Positions 34,130 to 42,685 of a DNA stretch of 64,000 bases are shown one piece after another. How positions within the stretch are numbered: position 1 is the stretch's first letter; each line of letters starts with the position of its first letter. The notes under the pieces were generated by a model, which ran no database searches, had not been told where the DNA came from, and saw only the letters and a list, made by a program, of their open reading frames with translations. Location: assembly GCF_016031635.1 (NCBI RefSeq), contig NZ_JACEGD010000025.1:1-64000 (forward strand), given 5' to 3'. The translations under genes and the position numbers were made by a program. The stretch comes from Bradyrhizobium diversitatis. Its GTDB lineage: Bacteria > Pseudomonadota > Alphaproteobacteria > Rhizobiales > Xanthobacteraceae.

Positions 34130-35392
34130 ATGCGTCGTATCGTCGTGACTGGCATGGGCGCGGTGTCGCCGCTCGGCTGCGGCGTCGAACTGACATGGCG
34201 GCGGCTGCTCGCCGGCCAAAGCGGGCTGCGCCCTCTGCCCGATTGGGCGCAGGCACTGCCGGCGCGCATCGCCGGTCTCGTGCCCGACAACGCCGATGAC
34301 GCCGATGGCGGCTTCGATCCCGCGCAGGCCGCCGCGCCAAAAGACCAGCGCAAGATGGACCGCTTCATCCTGTTCGCGCTGCTCGCCGCCGCAGAAGCGG
34401 TCGCACAGGCCAAATGGATGCCGCAGGACGCAAGCGCGCTGGAGCGCACCGCGACGATCATCGCCTCCGGCATCGGCGGCTTTCCGGCGATGGCGGAGGC
34501 GGTGCGCATCACCGAGAAGCGCGGTGCGCGCCGGCTCTCGCCGTTCACGGTCCCTTCGTTCCTCGCCAATCTCGCGGCCGGCCAGGTCTCGATCAAATAC
34601 GGCTACAAGGGTGCACTGGGCACGCCGGTCACCGCCTGTGCCGCCGGCGTGCAGGCGATCGGCGACGCCGCGCGCATGATCCGCGCCGGCGAGGCCGATG
34701 TCGCGATCTGCGGCGGCGCGGAGGCCTGCATCGACATCGTCAGCCTCGGCGGCTTTGCGGCGGCCCGCGCGCTGTCGAGCGGCTTCAACGACGACCCCGC
34801 GCGCGCCTCGCGCCCATTCGATCGCGACCGCGACGGCTTCGTGATGGGCGAAGGCGCCGGCATCCTGGTGATCGAGGCGCTGGAACATGCACAGGCGCGC
34901 GGCGCGACGCCGATCGCGGAGATCGCCGGCTACGGCACGACCGCGGACGCCTATCACATGACCTCGGGTCCGCCCGATGGCGACGGCGCCCGCCGCGCCA
35001 TGGAGATCGCGCTTCGGCAGGCGAAGCTCGAGCCTGCGGATCTGCAGCACCTGAACGCGCATGCGACATCGACGCCGGCCGGCGACGAGAGCGAGCTCGG
35101 CGCGATCGCCGCGCTGTTCGGCCGTAACCGCGGCATTGCCGTGAGCGCGACCAAATCGGCCACCGGGCACCTGCTCGGCGCCGCCGGCGGGCTGGAGGCG
35201 ATCTTCACCGTGCTGGCTTTGCGCGACCAGACCGCGCCGCCGACGCTCAATCTCGAAAATCCGGATCCCGGCGCCGAAGGCATCGACATCGTTGCCGGCG
35301 CAGCGAGAGCGATGCCGATGCAGAGCGCCATCTCGAACGGGTTCGGGTTCGGCGGAGTCAATGCCAGCGTGATCTTCCGCCGGATGGGCTAA
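34130..35392 (+). CDS. FabF-type beta-ketoacyl-ACP synthase, stand-alone
   Basis: The 420-residue condensing enzyme has the full catalytic triad: Cys170 (T-A-C-A-A-G-V-Q), His311 (L-N-A-H-A-T-S-T-P-A-G-D) and His347 (K-S-A-T-G-H-L-L-G-A-A-G-G). It begins R-R-I-V-V-T-G-M-G-A-V-S-P-L-G as in FabF (KAS II). No acyl carrier protein gene is beside it, so it is probably an additional synthase rather than the housekeeping fabF, which usually neighbours acpP; this is inference. It begins one base after the HxlR stop and is 44 bases before the LysE-type exporter. Confidence 0.88.
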   Translation: MRRIVVTGMGAVSPLGCGVELTWRRLLAGQSGLRPLPDWAQALPARIAGLVPDNADDADGGFDPAQAAAPKDQRKMDRFILFALLAAAEAVAQAKWMPQDASALERTATIIASGIGGFPAMAEAVRITEKRGARRLSPFTVPSFLANLAAGQVSIKYGYKGALGTPVTACAAGVQAIGDAARMIRAGEADVAICGGAEACIDIVSLGGFAAARALSSGFNDDPARASRPFDRDRDGFVMGEGAGILVIEALEHAQARGATPIAEIAGYGTTADAYHMTSGPPDGDGARRAMEIALRQAKLEPADLQHLNAHATSTPAGDESELGAIAALFGRNRGIAVSATKSATGHLLGAAGGLEAIFTVLALRDQTAPPTLNLENPDPGAEGIDIVAGAARAMPMQSAISNGFGFGGVNASVIFRRMG

Positions 35393-35436
35393 GCAAGAGG
35401 CCTTGCAATCGCCGGTCGCTCCGCTACGAAAACAGG

Positions 35437-36069
35437 ATGACCGAAACGAATTTCTGGCTGTTCCTGGCCGCAGCTTGCCTCATTGCCGCCGTTCCGGGCC
35501 CCGGCATTTTTTACGTCGCGGCACGAACCCTGTCGGAGGGACGCGCGAGCGGCCTGGCGTCGACCTCAGGCACGGCGCTGGGCGGGCTGGTTCATGTCGT
35601 CGCGGGCGGCCTCGGCATCTCCGCGATCATCCTGGCCACCGCGGAACTGTTCGCCGTCGTTAAATTCGTCGGCGCGCTCTATCTGGTGTGGCTCGGGATC
35701 AAGACGTTTCGCAGCGCCGGCCGCGCGCTGTCGCTCGAGAGCGCGGCCGTCGGCGACAGGCGCGCCTTCCGCGACGGCGTGCTGGTCGAAGCCCTGAACC
35801 CGAAGACGGCGGCGTTCTTCCTTGCCTTCATTCCGCAATTCCTCGATCCCTCGGGATCGAACCCGACGCTGCAATTCATTGTGCTGGGTGCGATCTCGGT
35901 CGCGCTCAACACGCTCGCCGATGTCGTGGTGGTGCTGATGGCCTCCGCAACACGCTCGCAGCTGATCGGACGGCCGCAGCTGATGCGACGTCTCACGCAA
36001 GGCTCCGGCGTCTTCATCGCCAGCCTCGGCCTCTCGCTCGCGCTGGCGCGGCGGCCGGCGAATGGATAG
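35437..36069 (+). CDS. LysE/RhtB family exporter
   Basis: The 210-residue inner-membrane protein has five to six hydrophobic segments and the family signatures A-A-V-P-G-P-G-I-F-Y-V-A-A-R near residue 20, L-x-W-L-G-I-K-x-F near 85, and G-V-L-V-E-A-L-N-P-K-T-A-A-F-F-L-A-F-I-P-Q-F near 115. RhtB-type members export amino acids or homoserine lactone-like compounds; the substrate here is not known. It overlaps the following hydrolase gene by eight bases, so export and hydrolysis may be linked. Confidence 0.87.
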   Translation: MTETNFWLFLAAACLIAAVPGPGIFYVAARTLSEGRASGLASTSGTALGGLVHVVAGGLGISAIILATAELFAVVKFVGALYLVWLGIKTFRSAGRALSLESAAVGDRRAFRDGVLVEALNPKTAAFFLAFIPQFLDPSGSNPTLQFIVLGAISVALNTLADVVVVLMASATRSQLIGRPQLMRRLTQGSGVFIASLGLSLALARRPANG

Positions 36070-36952
36070 CGCCACGATGCTCGCCCCGCAAAGCCGCTTC
36101 CATGAATCGCACGGCCTGCGGCTGCATTACGCCGACTGGGGCAATGAGAGCGCGCCACCTCTCATCCTGGTCCATGGCGGCCGCGATCATTGCCGGAGCT
36201 GGGATCACATTGCCCGATCGTTGCAACCGCATTTTCACGTGCTCGCGCCCGACCTGCGCGGCCACGGCGATTCCGACTGGACCCGAGGCGGCAGCTACGC
36301 GCTGACGGAATATGTCTACGATCTCTCCCGGCTGGTCCGCAATATCGCAGCGCCTCAGGTCACTCTCATCGGCCATTCGATGGGCGGCATGGTCAGCCTG
36401 ATCTTTTCGGGCTCATTCCCCGAACAGGTCTCGAAGCTCGTGGTCCTCGACGGCGTGACCATGTTGCCGGATACGCCAAAGCCGCCGGCGCATGAGCGCA
36501 TCGGCAAATGGGTCGGCCAGCTCGACAAGCTGCACGACCGCACGCCGCGCCGCTATGCCACCCTCGAGGACGCCGCCGCGCAGATGATGCTTCACAACAA
36601 ACGCCTGTCCCGCGATCTCGCCCTGCATCTCGCCACGCATGGTGCGCGGCAGAACGAGGATGGCACCTACAGCTGGAAGTTTGATCCCTATCAGCGCGCC
36701 ACTGCGCCGCACCGGCTCTGGCCCGACGATCACATCGAGCTGTGGTCGCGCATCACCTGTCCGACGCTGCTGCTCAATGCCGGTGAAAGCTTTCTCGCCG
36801 GCGCCAGGGCGGCGGGCCTGGAGCGGTACTTCCCGCAGGCGCGCATCGGGACCATCGCGGGCGCGGGACACTGGCTGCAGCACGACGAGCCGCAGCAGGT
36901 GTTGGGTGAGATCCGAAGGTTTATCGGACTCGACGGGGACGGCGCGGGTTAG
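36062..36952 (+). CDS. Alpha/beta-fold hydrolase
   Basis: The 296-residue enzyme has the oxyanion-side motif H-G-G-R-D-H near residue 38, the nucleophile elbow G-H-S-M-G-G with Ser106, the acid in the L-L-N-A-G region near 240 and the late G-A-G-H-W-L-Q-H with the catalytic histidine near 278. A cap domain lies between about 135 and 225. It could be an esterase, lactonase or haloalkane-type hydrolase; the sequence does not decide. It is the last gene of the HxlR operon and is convergent with ispE with a single base between the stops. Confidence 0.85.
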   Translation: MDSATMLAPQSRFHESHGLRLHYADWGNESAPPLILVHGGRDHCRSWDHIARSLQPHFHVLAPDLRGHGDSDWTRGGSYALTEYVYDLSRLVRNIAAPQVTLIGHSMGGMVSLIFSGSFPEQVSKLVVLDGVTMLPDTPKPPAHERIGKWVGQLDKLHDRTPRRYATLEDAAAQMMLHNKRLSRDLALHLATHGARQNEDGTYSWKFDPYQRATAPHRLWPDDHIELWSRITCPTLLLNAGESFLAGARAAGLERYFPQARIGTIAGAGHWLQHDEPQQVLGEIRRFIGLDGDGAG

Positions 36953-36953
36953 A

Positions 36954-37838
36954 CTAGCTCAAGGTCCCCGCATGCACCCACCAGCCGTGGTGGTCGCGCC
37001 GCATCTTCTCGGCGGCGGCATGGGCTTCGGCCGGCGCGCCGTAGATCGCAAAGCATGTCGCGCCGGAGCCGGACATGCGGGCGAGCTTGACGCTGGCGGA
37101 GGTGCGCAAGGCTTCCAGCACCTCGCCGATGACGGGCTCGATGCGCAGCGCAGGCGCTTCAAGGTCGTTGGCGACGGTTTCCAGAACCTCGACCCAATCC
37201 GAAATAGAGGCACCCTCGCCGGGCCAGGCCGGCGCGCGGATGACGTCGGTGACGCCGACCAGAAGCTCGCCGTTGCGCAACCCCAGTGCCTGGAACACGT
37301 CCTTGGTCGCGACCGGCACGCGCGGATTGACCATGACGCAGGGCATGCTCGGTAGCGCAAGCGGCAACAGCTGCTCGCCGACGCCGGTCATGTCGCAGGC
37401 GCGCGAGATGAGGCACACCGGCACGTCGGCGCCGGTCGCGAGTGCGACCTTCTGAACGCGGGGATCGTCGAGTGACAAATCGTTGAGACGCGCCAGGAGC
37501 CGCAGCGCCGCCGCGGCATCGGCCGAACCGCCGCCGATGCCCGCCGCGACGGGAAGCACCTTGTCGAGCGCGAACGCGCCCAGCTTCAGGCCGGGCACCG
37601 CCTCGGCCAGAAGCCTGGCGGCCTTGAGCACGAGATTGTCGGACGTCTCGCCGCAGGCTTCCGCCAGCGGCCCGGTGGTGGTGAGCTTCAGCTCGCCGCC
37701 CGGCTCCAGCGTCAGCCGGTCGGCGCAATCGGCGAATGCCACCACGCTTTCGAGATCATGATAGCCGTCGGCACGACGGCCGACGACGCGAAGGCTCAAA
37801 TTGACCTTCGCCCGCCCCTCTTCAATCAACGCCGACAT
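36954..37838 (-). CDS. ispE: 4-diphosphocytidyl-2-C-methyl-D-erythritol kinase
   Basis: The 294-residue GHMP kinase phosphorylates CDP-methylerythritol in the MEP isoprenoid pathway. It has the start A-K-V-N-L-S-L-R-V and R-R-A-D-G-Y-H-D-L-E-S, the ATP loop L-P-V-A-A-G-I-G-G-G-S-A-D-A near residue 90 and the late M-S-G-S-G-A-T-C-F motif. Start at 37838 (M-S-A-L-I-E-E-G) is taken; a further ATG seven codons upstream is possible. It follows the TPR gene on the same strand after a very small gap and is probably co-transcribed. With ispB in the window, this is the second isoprenoid gene. Confidence 0.93.
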   Translation of the reverse strand: MSALIEEGRAKVNLSLRVVGRRADGYHDLESVVAFADCADRLTLEPGGELKLTTTGPLAEACGETSDNLVLKAARLLAEAVPGLKLGAFALDKVLPVAAGIGGGSADAAAALRLLARLNDLSLDDPRVQKVALATGADVPVCLISRACDMTGVGEQLLPLALPSMPCVMVNPRVPVATKDVFQALGLRNGELLVGVTDVIRAPAWPGEGASISDWVEVLETVANDLEAPALRIEPVIGEVLEALRTSASVKLARMSGSGATCFAIYGAPAEAHAAAEKMRRDHHGWWVHAGTLS

Positions 37839-37862
37839 CGGCGACACGCCCCCAAGCAAACC

Positions 37863-39659
37863 TCAGCCGCCCCTGCCGTCGTCCTTCTTCTTCTCGGCCT
37901 GCGCCGCAGAAGAGTTCGAATTGTCGTCGGCGAGACCGTTGGCGATCTTGGCCTCGATCTTCGGAAGTTCTTCCGGCTCGGGCTTGAGATCGCGCGCATG
38001 CGACCACTGGAATTTTGCCTCCAGCGTGCGGCCGACGCGCCAATAGGCGTCGCCGAGATGGTCGTTGATGGTGGGATCCTCGGGCTTGAGATCGATCGCG
38101 CGCTCGAGGTTCTTCACCGCCTCTTCGTAGTTGCCGATGCGGTAGTAGGCCCAGCCGAGGGAATCGACGATGTAGCCGTCGTCGGGACGCTGCTCGACGG
38201 CACGTTTGATCATCTTCATGCCTTCGTCGAGATTCACGCCCTGGTCGATCCAGGAATAGCCGAGATAGTTGAGGACGTGCGGCTGGTCGGGCTGGAGCTC
38301 CAGCGCCTTCTTCATGTCGGCCTCGGCCTTGGCCCACTGCTTGGAGCGCTCCTCGCAGATGCCACGATAATAGTACCAGACGCTGTTGGCCTTGTCGTTG
38401 CCGGGCTGCAGCACGTCGATCCCTTGCGAATAGGTCGCGCCGCAATCGCCGAACCGCTTGCGACCGCGCTCGATATTGCCGAGCGCCATGATGGCTTCGA
38501 GGTCCTTGGGGTCCTCCGTCGTGACGCCCTTGAGGATCTTGATCGCCTCGTCGGTGCGGTCGGCGGTGTCGAGATCAATGGCGAGCTGTATCTGCGCATT
38601 GCGCTTGAGCGGCGAGGTCGCGGGCACGCGCTCATAGACCTTGATCGCCATCTTCGGCCGCTTCACCGATTCATAGAGATCGGCGAGCGACAGCAGCGCC
38701 AGCGGATGGGTCGGCTGGAGGTAGAGCGCGAGCTGGAGATAGACCAGCGCCAGGTCCTCGCCGCCGCGGCGGGTCAGCGTGGCGCCGATGCCGTAGAGCG
38801 CTTCGGCGGCGCCGGCCTGCGCGGAATCGACGAGTGGCGGCATCTTCTTGCCGGCCTTGGTCTCGCGCAGGCCTTCCTGGATCAGCGGATGACGGGCGAG
38901 CTTCTTGTCGAAGGCCTGGTAGACGGTGGTCGCGGCGGCGGAATCCTTGTTGCGCGAGAGCCAGCGCGCATAGGCCTCGGTCACGCGCAGCATGGAATCG
39001 TCGAGCTTGTAGGCGCGCTCGAAGCGGGTGCCGGCGTCCTTCTCCTTGCCGGAGAGTTCCAGGATCATGCCGGCGTGAAGATCCTTGAACAGCGGATACC
39101 ATTCCGGACCGGCCAGCTTGTCGATGGTGGCGACACCGCCCTTGGCATCGCCGGCACCATAGGCGGCCCAGCCCGACAGCAGCGTGGCGACGAGATCGGT
39201 GATCGGGCCGCGGACCGACTGGTTGATGTTGGCCTGCGCGGCCGCGTATTTCTTCAGCTTGAGATCATGCACGCCGACGACGAGACGCGCGACGCGGTTG
39301 GTCTTGTCGATGGTGAGAATGCGTTCGGCGAGCTTGACCGCCTCCTCGAGGTCGCCGTCGGCGACCGACGAGATGAAGGCACGGTCGAGCAGTTCGTTGT
39401 TCTTGGGATCGGTCCGGAGCGCCGAACGGTAGAATGCGGCGGCGGATGCCGCGTCACGCTCGACGCTGGCATGGCGGGCGGCGAGATAGCTGCCGGCACC
39501 GGTGAGCGATTTCAGATCGTTTCGGGTCGGAAACTGCGCCGCCGTGTTCTCCGGGTGATCCGGCGTCTGCGCCAGGACCGCACCGGGGACCGCCGCGATC
39601 GCGGTGCCCGTGAGAGCGATGGCGGCAGCAGTCCAGCGGATGAAACGATTTGAAAACAT
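37863..39659 (-). CDS. Exported tetratricopeptide repeat protein
   Basis: The 598-residue protein has an N-terminal signal peptide (M-F-S-N-R-F-I-R-W-T-A-A-A-I-A-L-T-G-T-A) and then TPR units along the chain, clearest in the C-terminal half (for example Y-L-G-Y-S-W-I-D-Q-G and Y-Y-R-I-G-N-Y-E-E-A-V-K-N-L-E-R-A). It is likely periplasmic or lipid-face associated and works as a protein interaction scaffold. The frame runs 53 codons upstream of 39659, but that part has no signal and poor likelihood. The pairing with ispE is commonly seen in related genomes. Specific partners are unknown. Confidence 0.84.
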   Translation of the reverse strand: MFSNRFIRWTAAAIALTGTAIAAVPGAVLAQTPDHPENTAAQFPTRNDLKSLTGAGSYLAARHASVERDAASAAAFYRSALRTDPKNNELLDRAFISSVADGDLEEAVKLAERILTIDKTNRVARLVVGVHDLKLKKYAAAQANINQSVRGPITDLVATLLSGWAAYGAGDAKGGVATIDKLAGPEWYPLFKDLHAGMILELSGKEKDAGTRFERAYKLDDSMLRVTEAYARWLSRNKDSAAATTVYQAFDKKLARHPLIQEGLRETKAGKKMPPLVDSAQAGAAEALYGIGATLTRRGGEDLALVYLQLALYLQPTHPLALLSLADLYESVKRPKMAIKVYERVPATSPLKRNAQIQLAIDLDTADRTDEAIKILKGVTTEDPKDLEAIMALGNIERGRKRFGDCGATYSQGIDVLQPGNDKANSVWYYYRGICEERSKQWAKAEADMKKALELQPDQPHVLNYLGYSWIDQGVNLDEGMKMIKRAVEQRPDDGYIVDSLGWAYYRIGNYEEAVKNLERAIDLKPEDPTINDHLGDAYWRVGRTLEAKFQWSHARDLKPEPEELPKIEAKIANGLADDNSNSSAAQAEKKKDDGRGG

Positions 39660-39947
39660 CAGGGCTCGCCTTGAGTTGGTAGTGCCTGGGTTTGCAACAG
39701 GGGGCCGTGTCGCATGCGAACGCGGCCGGTGGCATAGGGACCCGGAACCGTCCGGCCGACAATGCCGCTTTTGGCGCTTCGCCGCAAGGATTCGGGCCGG
39801 CCGTTCTCCCCGCCGCATGCCCCAAATCGGCCAGGCGAATCCGCCAAGAGTGCCCCAAGACGCCGCTACTATGGCCTTATCGTGGCCGCGGCGCGTGGCC
39901 GCAGCCGGGTCCTCACGCGAACGTGCGCCAGATCACCCGACCTGCCC

Positions 39948-41609
39948 TTACATCGCCTCGTAGTTCGGGCCGCCGCCGCCCTCGGGCGGAACCCAGGTGA
40001 TGTTGCCATTGGGATCCTTCACGTCGCAGGTTTTGCAATGGACGCAGTTCTGCGCGTTGATCTGGAAGCGCGGGCCTGAGCCCTCCTCGATCCATTCATA
40101 GACGCCGGCCGGACAATAGCGGTTCGAAGGACCGGCAAAGACGTCATGTTCGGAGGTCTTCTGGAGGTTCATGTCCGTCACCTTCAGATGGACCGGCTGA
40201 TCCTCCTCATGATTGGTGTTGGACAGGAACACCGAGGACAGCTTGTCGAACGAGATCTTCCCGTCCGGCTTCGGGTAGGCCTTGGGCGCATGGCTCTTGG
40301 CAGGATCGAGCGTGGCGCGGTCGGGCTTGGCGTGCGACTGGGTGCCGAACAGCGAGGCGCCGAACAGCGTGTTGCACCACATGTCGAAGCCGCCCAGCGC
40401 AACGCCCAGCACCGTGCCGAACTTCGACCACAGCGGCTTGACGTTGCGGACCAGGAACAAATCCTTGCCGACGGACGACGTGCGCCAGGCATTCTCGTAT
40501 TCGACGAGTTCGTCATTAACGCGATCGGCGGCAATCGCGGCTGCGACGTGCTCGGCGGCGAGCATGCCGGTGCCCATCGCATTGTGCACGCCCTTGATGC
40601 GCGGCACGTTGACGAAGCCAGCCGCGCAGCCGATCAGCGCGCCGCCGGGGAAGCTGAGCTTCGGCACCGACTGGTAACCGCCCTCGGTGATCGCGCGCGC
40701 TCCGTAGGCGAGCCGTTTGGCGCCTTCGAAGGTGCCGCGGATCGAGGGATGGGTCTTGAAGCGCTGGAATTCGTCGAAGGGCGACAGGTAGGGATCATCG
40801 TAGTTGAGATGGACGACGAAGCCGACGGCAACGAGATTGTCGTCATAATGATAGAGGAACGAGCCGCCGCCGGTCTTCATGTCGAGCGGCCAGCCGAACG
40901 AATGCTGGATCAGGCCCTTCTGGTGCTTGGCGGGATCGATCTGCCAGACTTCCTTGAGGCCGATGCCGAATTTCGGCGGCTCGCTCTTGGCATCCAGCGC
41001 GAATTTGTTGATGAGGTGTTTGGTCAGGCTGCCGCGGGCGCCTTCGGCGAACAACGTGTACTTACCGAGCAATTCCATGCCGCGGGTGAAAGAGTCCTTC
41101 GGCTTGCCGTCGCGGCCGATGCCCATGTCTCCGGTGGCGATGCCCTTGACCTTGCCGTCCTCGTCATAGAGCACTTCGGTCGCCGCGAAGCCCGGATAGA
41201 TCTCGACGCCGAGCGCCTCGGCCTTGCGCGCCAGCCAGCGGCAGACATTGCCGAGCGAGCCGATGTAGCAGTGATGATTGTCCATCAGCGGCGGCATCAG
41301 AAAATTCGGCAGCTTGATCGCGCCGCCGGCCGTCATCCAGTAGAAGCGGTCGTCCTTGACCTGCGTCTTCAGCGGGCAGTCGGCATCCTCGCGCCAGTCC
41401 GGGACCAGCTTGTCGAGCCCGGCCGGATCGATCACCGCACCGGAGAGAATATGCGCGCCGACCTCGGAGCCCTTCTCCACCACGACCACGTTGAGATCGG
41501 CGTTGAGCTGCTTCAGCCGGATCGCGGCGGACAGACCGGAGGGGCCGGCGCCGACGATGACGACGTCGAATTCCATGGATTCGCGCGGGGGAAGTTCTTC
41601 GGTGCTCAT
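39948..41609 (-). CDS. Electron transfer flavoprotein-ubiquinone oxidoreductase
   Basis: The 553-residue ETF dehydrogenase passes electrons from ETF, reduced by acyl-CoA and other dehydrogenases, to ubiquinone in the inner membrane. It has the FAD fold V-V-I-V-G-A-G-P-S-G-L-S near residue 16, a middle domain with F-A-E-G-A-R-G-S-L-T-K, and a C-terminal 4Fe-4S module with R-Y-C-P-A-G-V-Y-E, then N-C-V-H-C-K-T-C-D-V-K-D-P and W-V-P-P-E-G-G-G-G-P. All cluster cysteines are present. It is divergent from the uracil-DNA glycosylase gene with 135 bases between. Confidence 0.94.
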   Translation of the reverse strand: MSTEELPPRESMEFDVVIVGAGPSGLSAAIRLKQLNADLNVVVVEKGSEVGAHILSGAVIDPAGLDKLVPDWREDADCPLKTQVKDDRFYWMTAGGAIKLPNFLMPPLMDNHHCYIGSLGNVCRWLARKAEALGVEIYPGFAATEVLYDEDGKVKGIATGDMGIGRDGKPKDSFTRGMELLGKYTLFAEGARGSLTKHLINKFALDAKSEPPKFGIGLKEVWQIDPAKHQKGLIQHSFGWPLDMKTGGGSFLYHYDDNLVAVGFVVHLNYDDPYLSPFDEFQRFKTHPSIRGTFEGAKRLAYGARAITEGGYQSVPKLSFPGGALIGCAAGFVNVPRIKGVHNAMGTGMLAAEHVAAAIAADRVNDELVEYENAWRTSSVGKDLFLVRNVKPLWSKFGTVLGVALGGFDMWCNTLFGASLFGTQSHAKPDRATLDPAKSHAPKAYPKPDGKISFDKLSSVFLSNTNHEEDQPVHLKVTDMNLQKTSEHDVFAGPSNRYCPAGVYEWIEEGSGPRFQINAQNCVHCKTCDVKDPNGNITWVPPEGGGGPNYEAM

Positions 41610-41744
41610 CTGATCTCAGCCCTTGAGACGGTCCTCGGTCGTTTGCGCCCTCTTGTTTCCGATTTTTCCGGGTAGGACAACCATGGAAATGCGTTTCGTC
41701 GGGGTGCAAGGCCGTCCAAGGTGATATAAAAGTCAGACTTTCCC

Positions 41745-42557
41745 ATGATCCCCGAACCCGCACCCACCGTCCGAGAGCTGCTCGCCTTCTATCTGGAGGC
41801 CGGTGTTGACTGCGCGCTTGCGGAGGAACCGATCGACCGCCTGGCGGAAATCGATGCTCCGCCGCCCAGCCCGCGCACGGCGCCGGTCGAGGCACCGCGG
41901 CCGGTCGCCGCGCCCGCGGTCATGCGCGGCGAAGCCGCGCCTGCACCGGACGTCGCCATCGCCTCGGCACGCGAGGCCGCGCGCACAGCGCCGACGCTGG
42001 AGGCGCTGCGCGAGCTGATGCAGGGCTTCGAAGGCTGCGCGCTGAAGCACACCGCAACGCGGCTGGTGTTCGCCGACGGCAATCCGCAGGCGCGCATCAT
42101 GTTCGTCGGCGAAGCGCCGGGCCGCGACGAGGACATTGAGGGGCTGCCTTTCGTCGGACGCAGCGGCAAGCTGCTCGACCTCATGATCGGCGCGATCGGG
42201 CTCAACCGCAGCACCGCCTACATCGCGAACGTCATTCCCTGGCGACCGCCCGGCAACCGCACGCCGACGCCGCAGGAGACGCAGATCTGCCTGCCCTTCA
42301 TCCAGCGCCATATCGAACTCGTGAACCCGGACGTGCTGGTGACGCTCGGCAATCCCTCGACGCAGACTCTGCTCGGAACGCGTGAAGGCATCATGCGCAC
42401 CCGCGGCCGCTGGTTCGATTACGACACCGGCGGGCGCACCATCCGCGCGCTGCCGACATTCCACCCGGCCTATCTCCTGCGCTCGCCATCCTACAAGCGA
42501 TTGGCCTGGCAGGACCTGCGGTCGATCGCGAAGGTGCTGGCGCAAGGCGCGACGTAA
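41745..42557 (+). CDS. Uracil-DNA glycosylase, family 4-like without Fe-S cysteines
   Basis: The 270-residue protein has the family 4 motifs G-E-A-P-G-R-D-E-D at 122-130, F-V-G-R-S-G-K-L-L and the late H-P-A-Y-L-L-R-S-P. It removes uracil from DNA. The four cysteines that hold the Fe-S cluster in family 4 are not complete: Phe95 replaces the first (F-E-G-C-A-L, leaving Cys98) and Trp166 replaces the third (I-P-W-R-P-P-G-N-R), leaving Cys182. I recall a Fe-S-free class described from Bradyrhizobium diazoefficiens with broad substrate range; this may be its orthologue. The first 85 residues are an extra Pro/Ala-rich region. Confidence 0.87.
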   Translation: MIPEPAPTVRELLAFYLEAGVDCALAEEPIDRLAEIDAPPPSPRTAPVEAPRPVAAPAVMRGEAAPAPDVAIASAREAARTAPTLEALRELMQGFEGCALKHTATRLVFADGNPQARIMFVGEAPGRDEDIEGLPFVGRSGKLLDLMIGAIGLNRSTAYIANVIPWRPPGNRTPTPQETQICLPFIQRHIELVNPDVLVTLGNPSTQTLLGTREGIMRTRGRWFDYDTGGRTIRALPTFHPAYLLRSPSYKRLAWQDLRSIAKVLAQGAT

Positions 42558-42570
42558 CCACATGCGCGGC

Positions 42571-42673
42571 GTCATTCCGGGGCGCGGCAAAGCCGCGAGC
42601 CCGGAATCCATTCATCCACCAACTCTGCCGCTCGATGGATTCCGGGCTCTCGCTTCGCGAGCCCCGGAATGAC
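42571..42673. repeat. Palindromic repeat, family B, long copy
   Basis: GTCATTCCGGGGCGCGGCAA opens, and GCGAGCCCCGGAATGAC closes it; inner arms CCCGGAATCCATTC and GATGGATTCCGGGC pair. It lies between two convergent genes, 12 bases after the glycosylase stop. Confidence 0.88.
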
Positions 42674-42685
42674 AACGTGCGTGGC

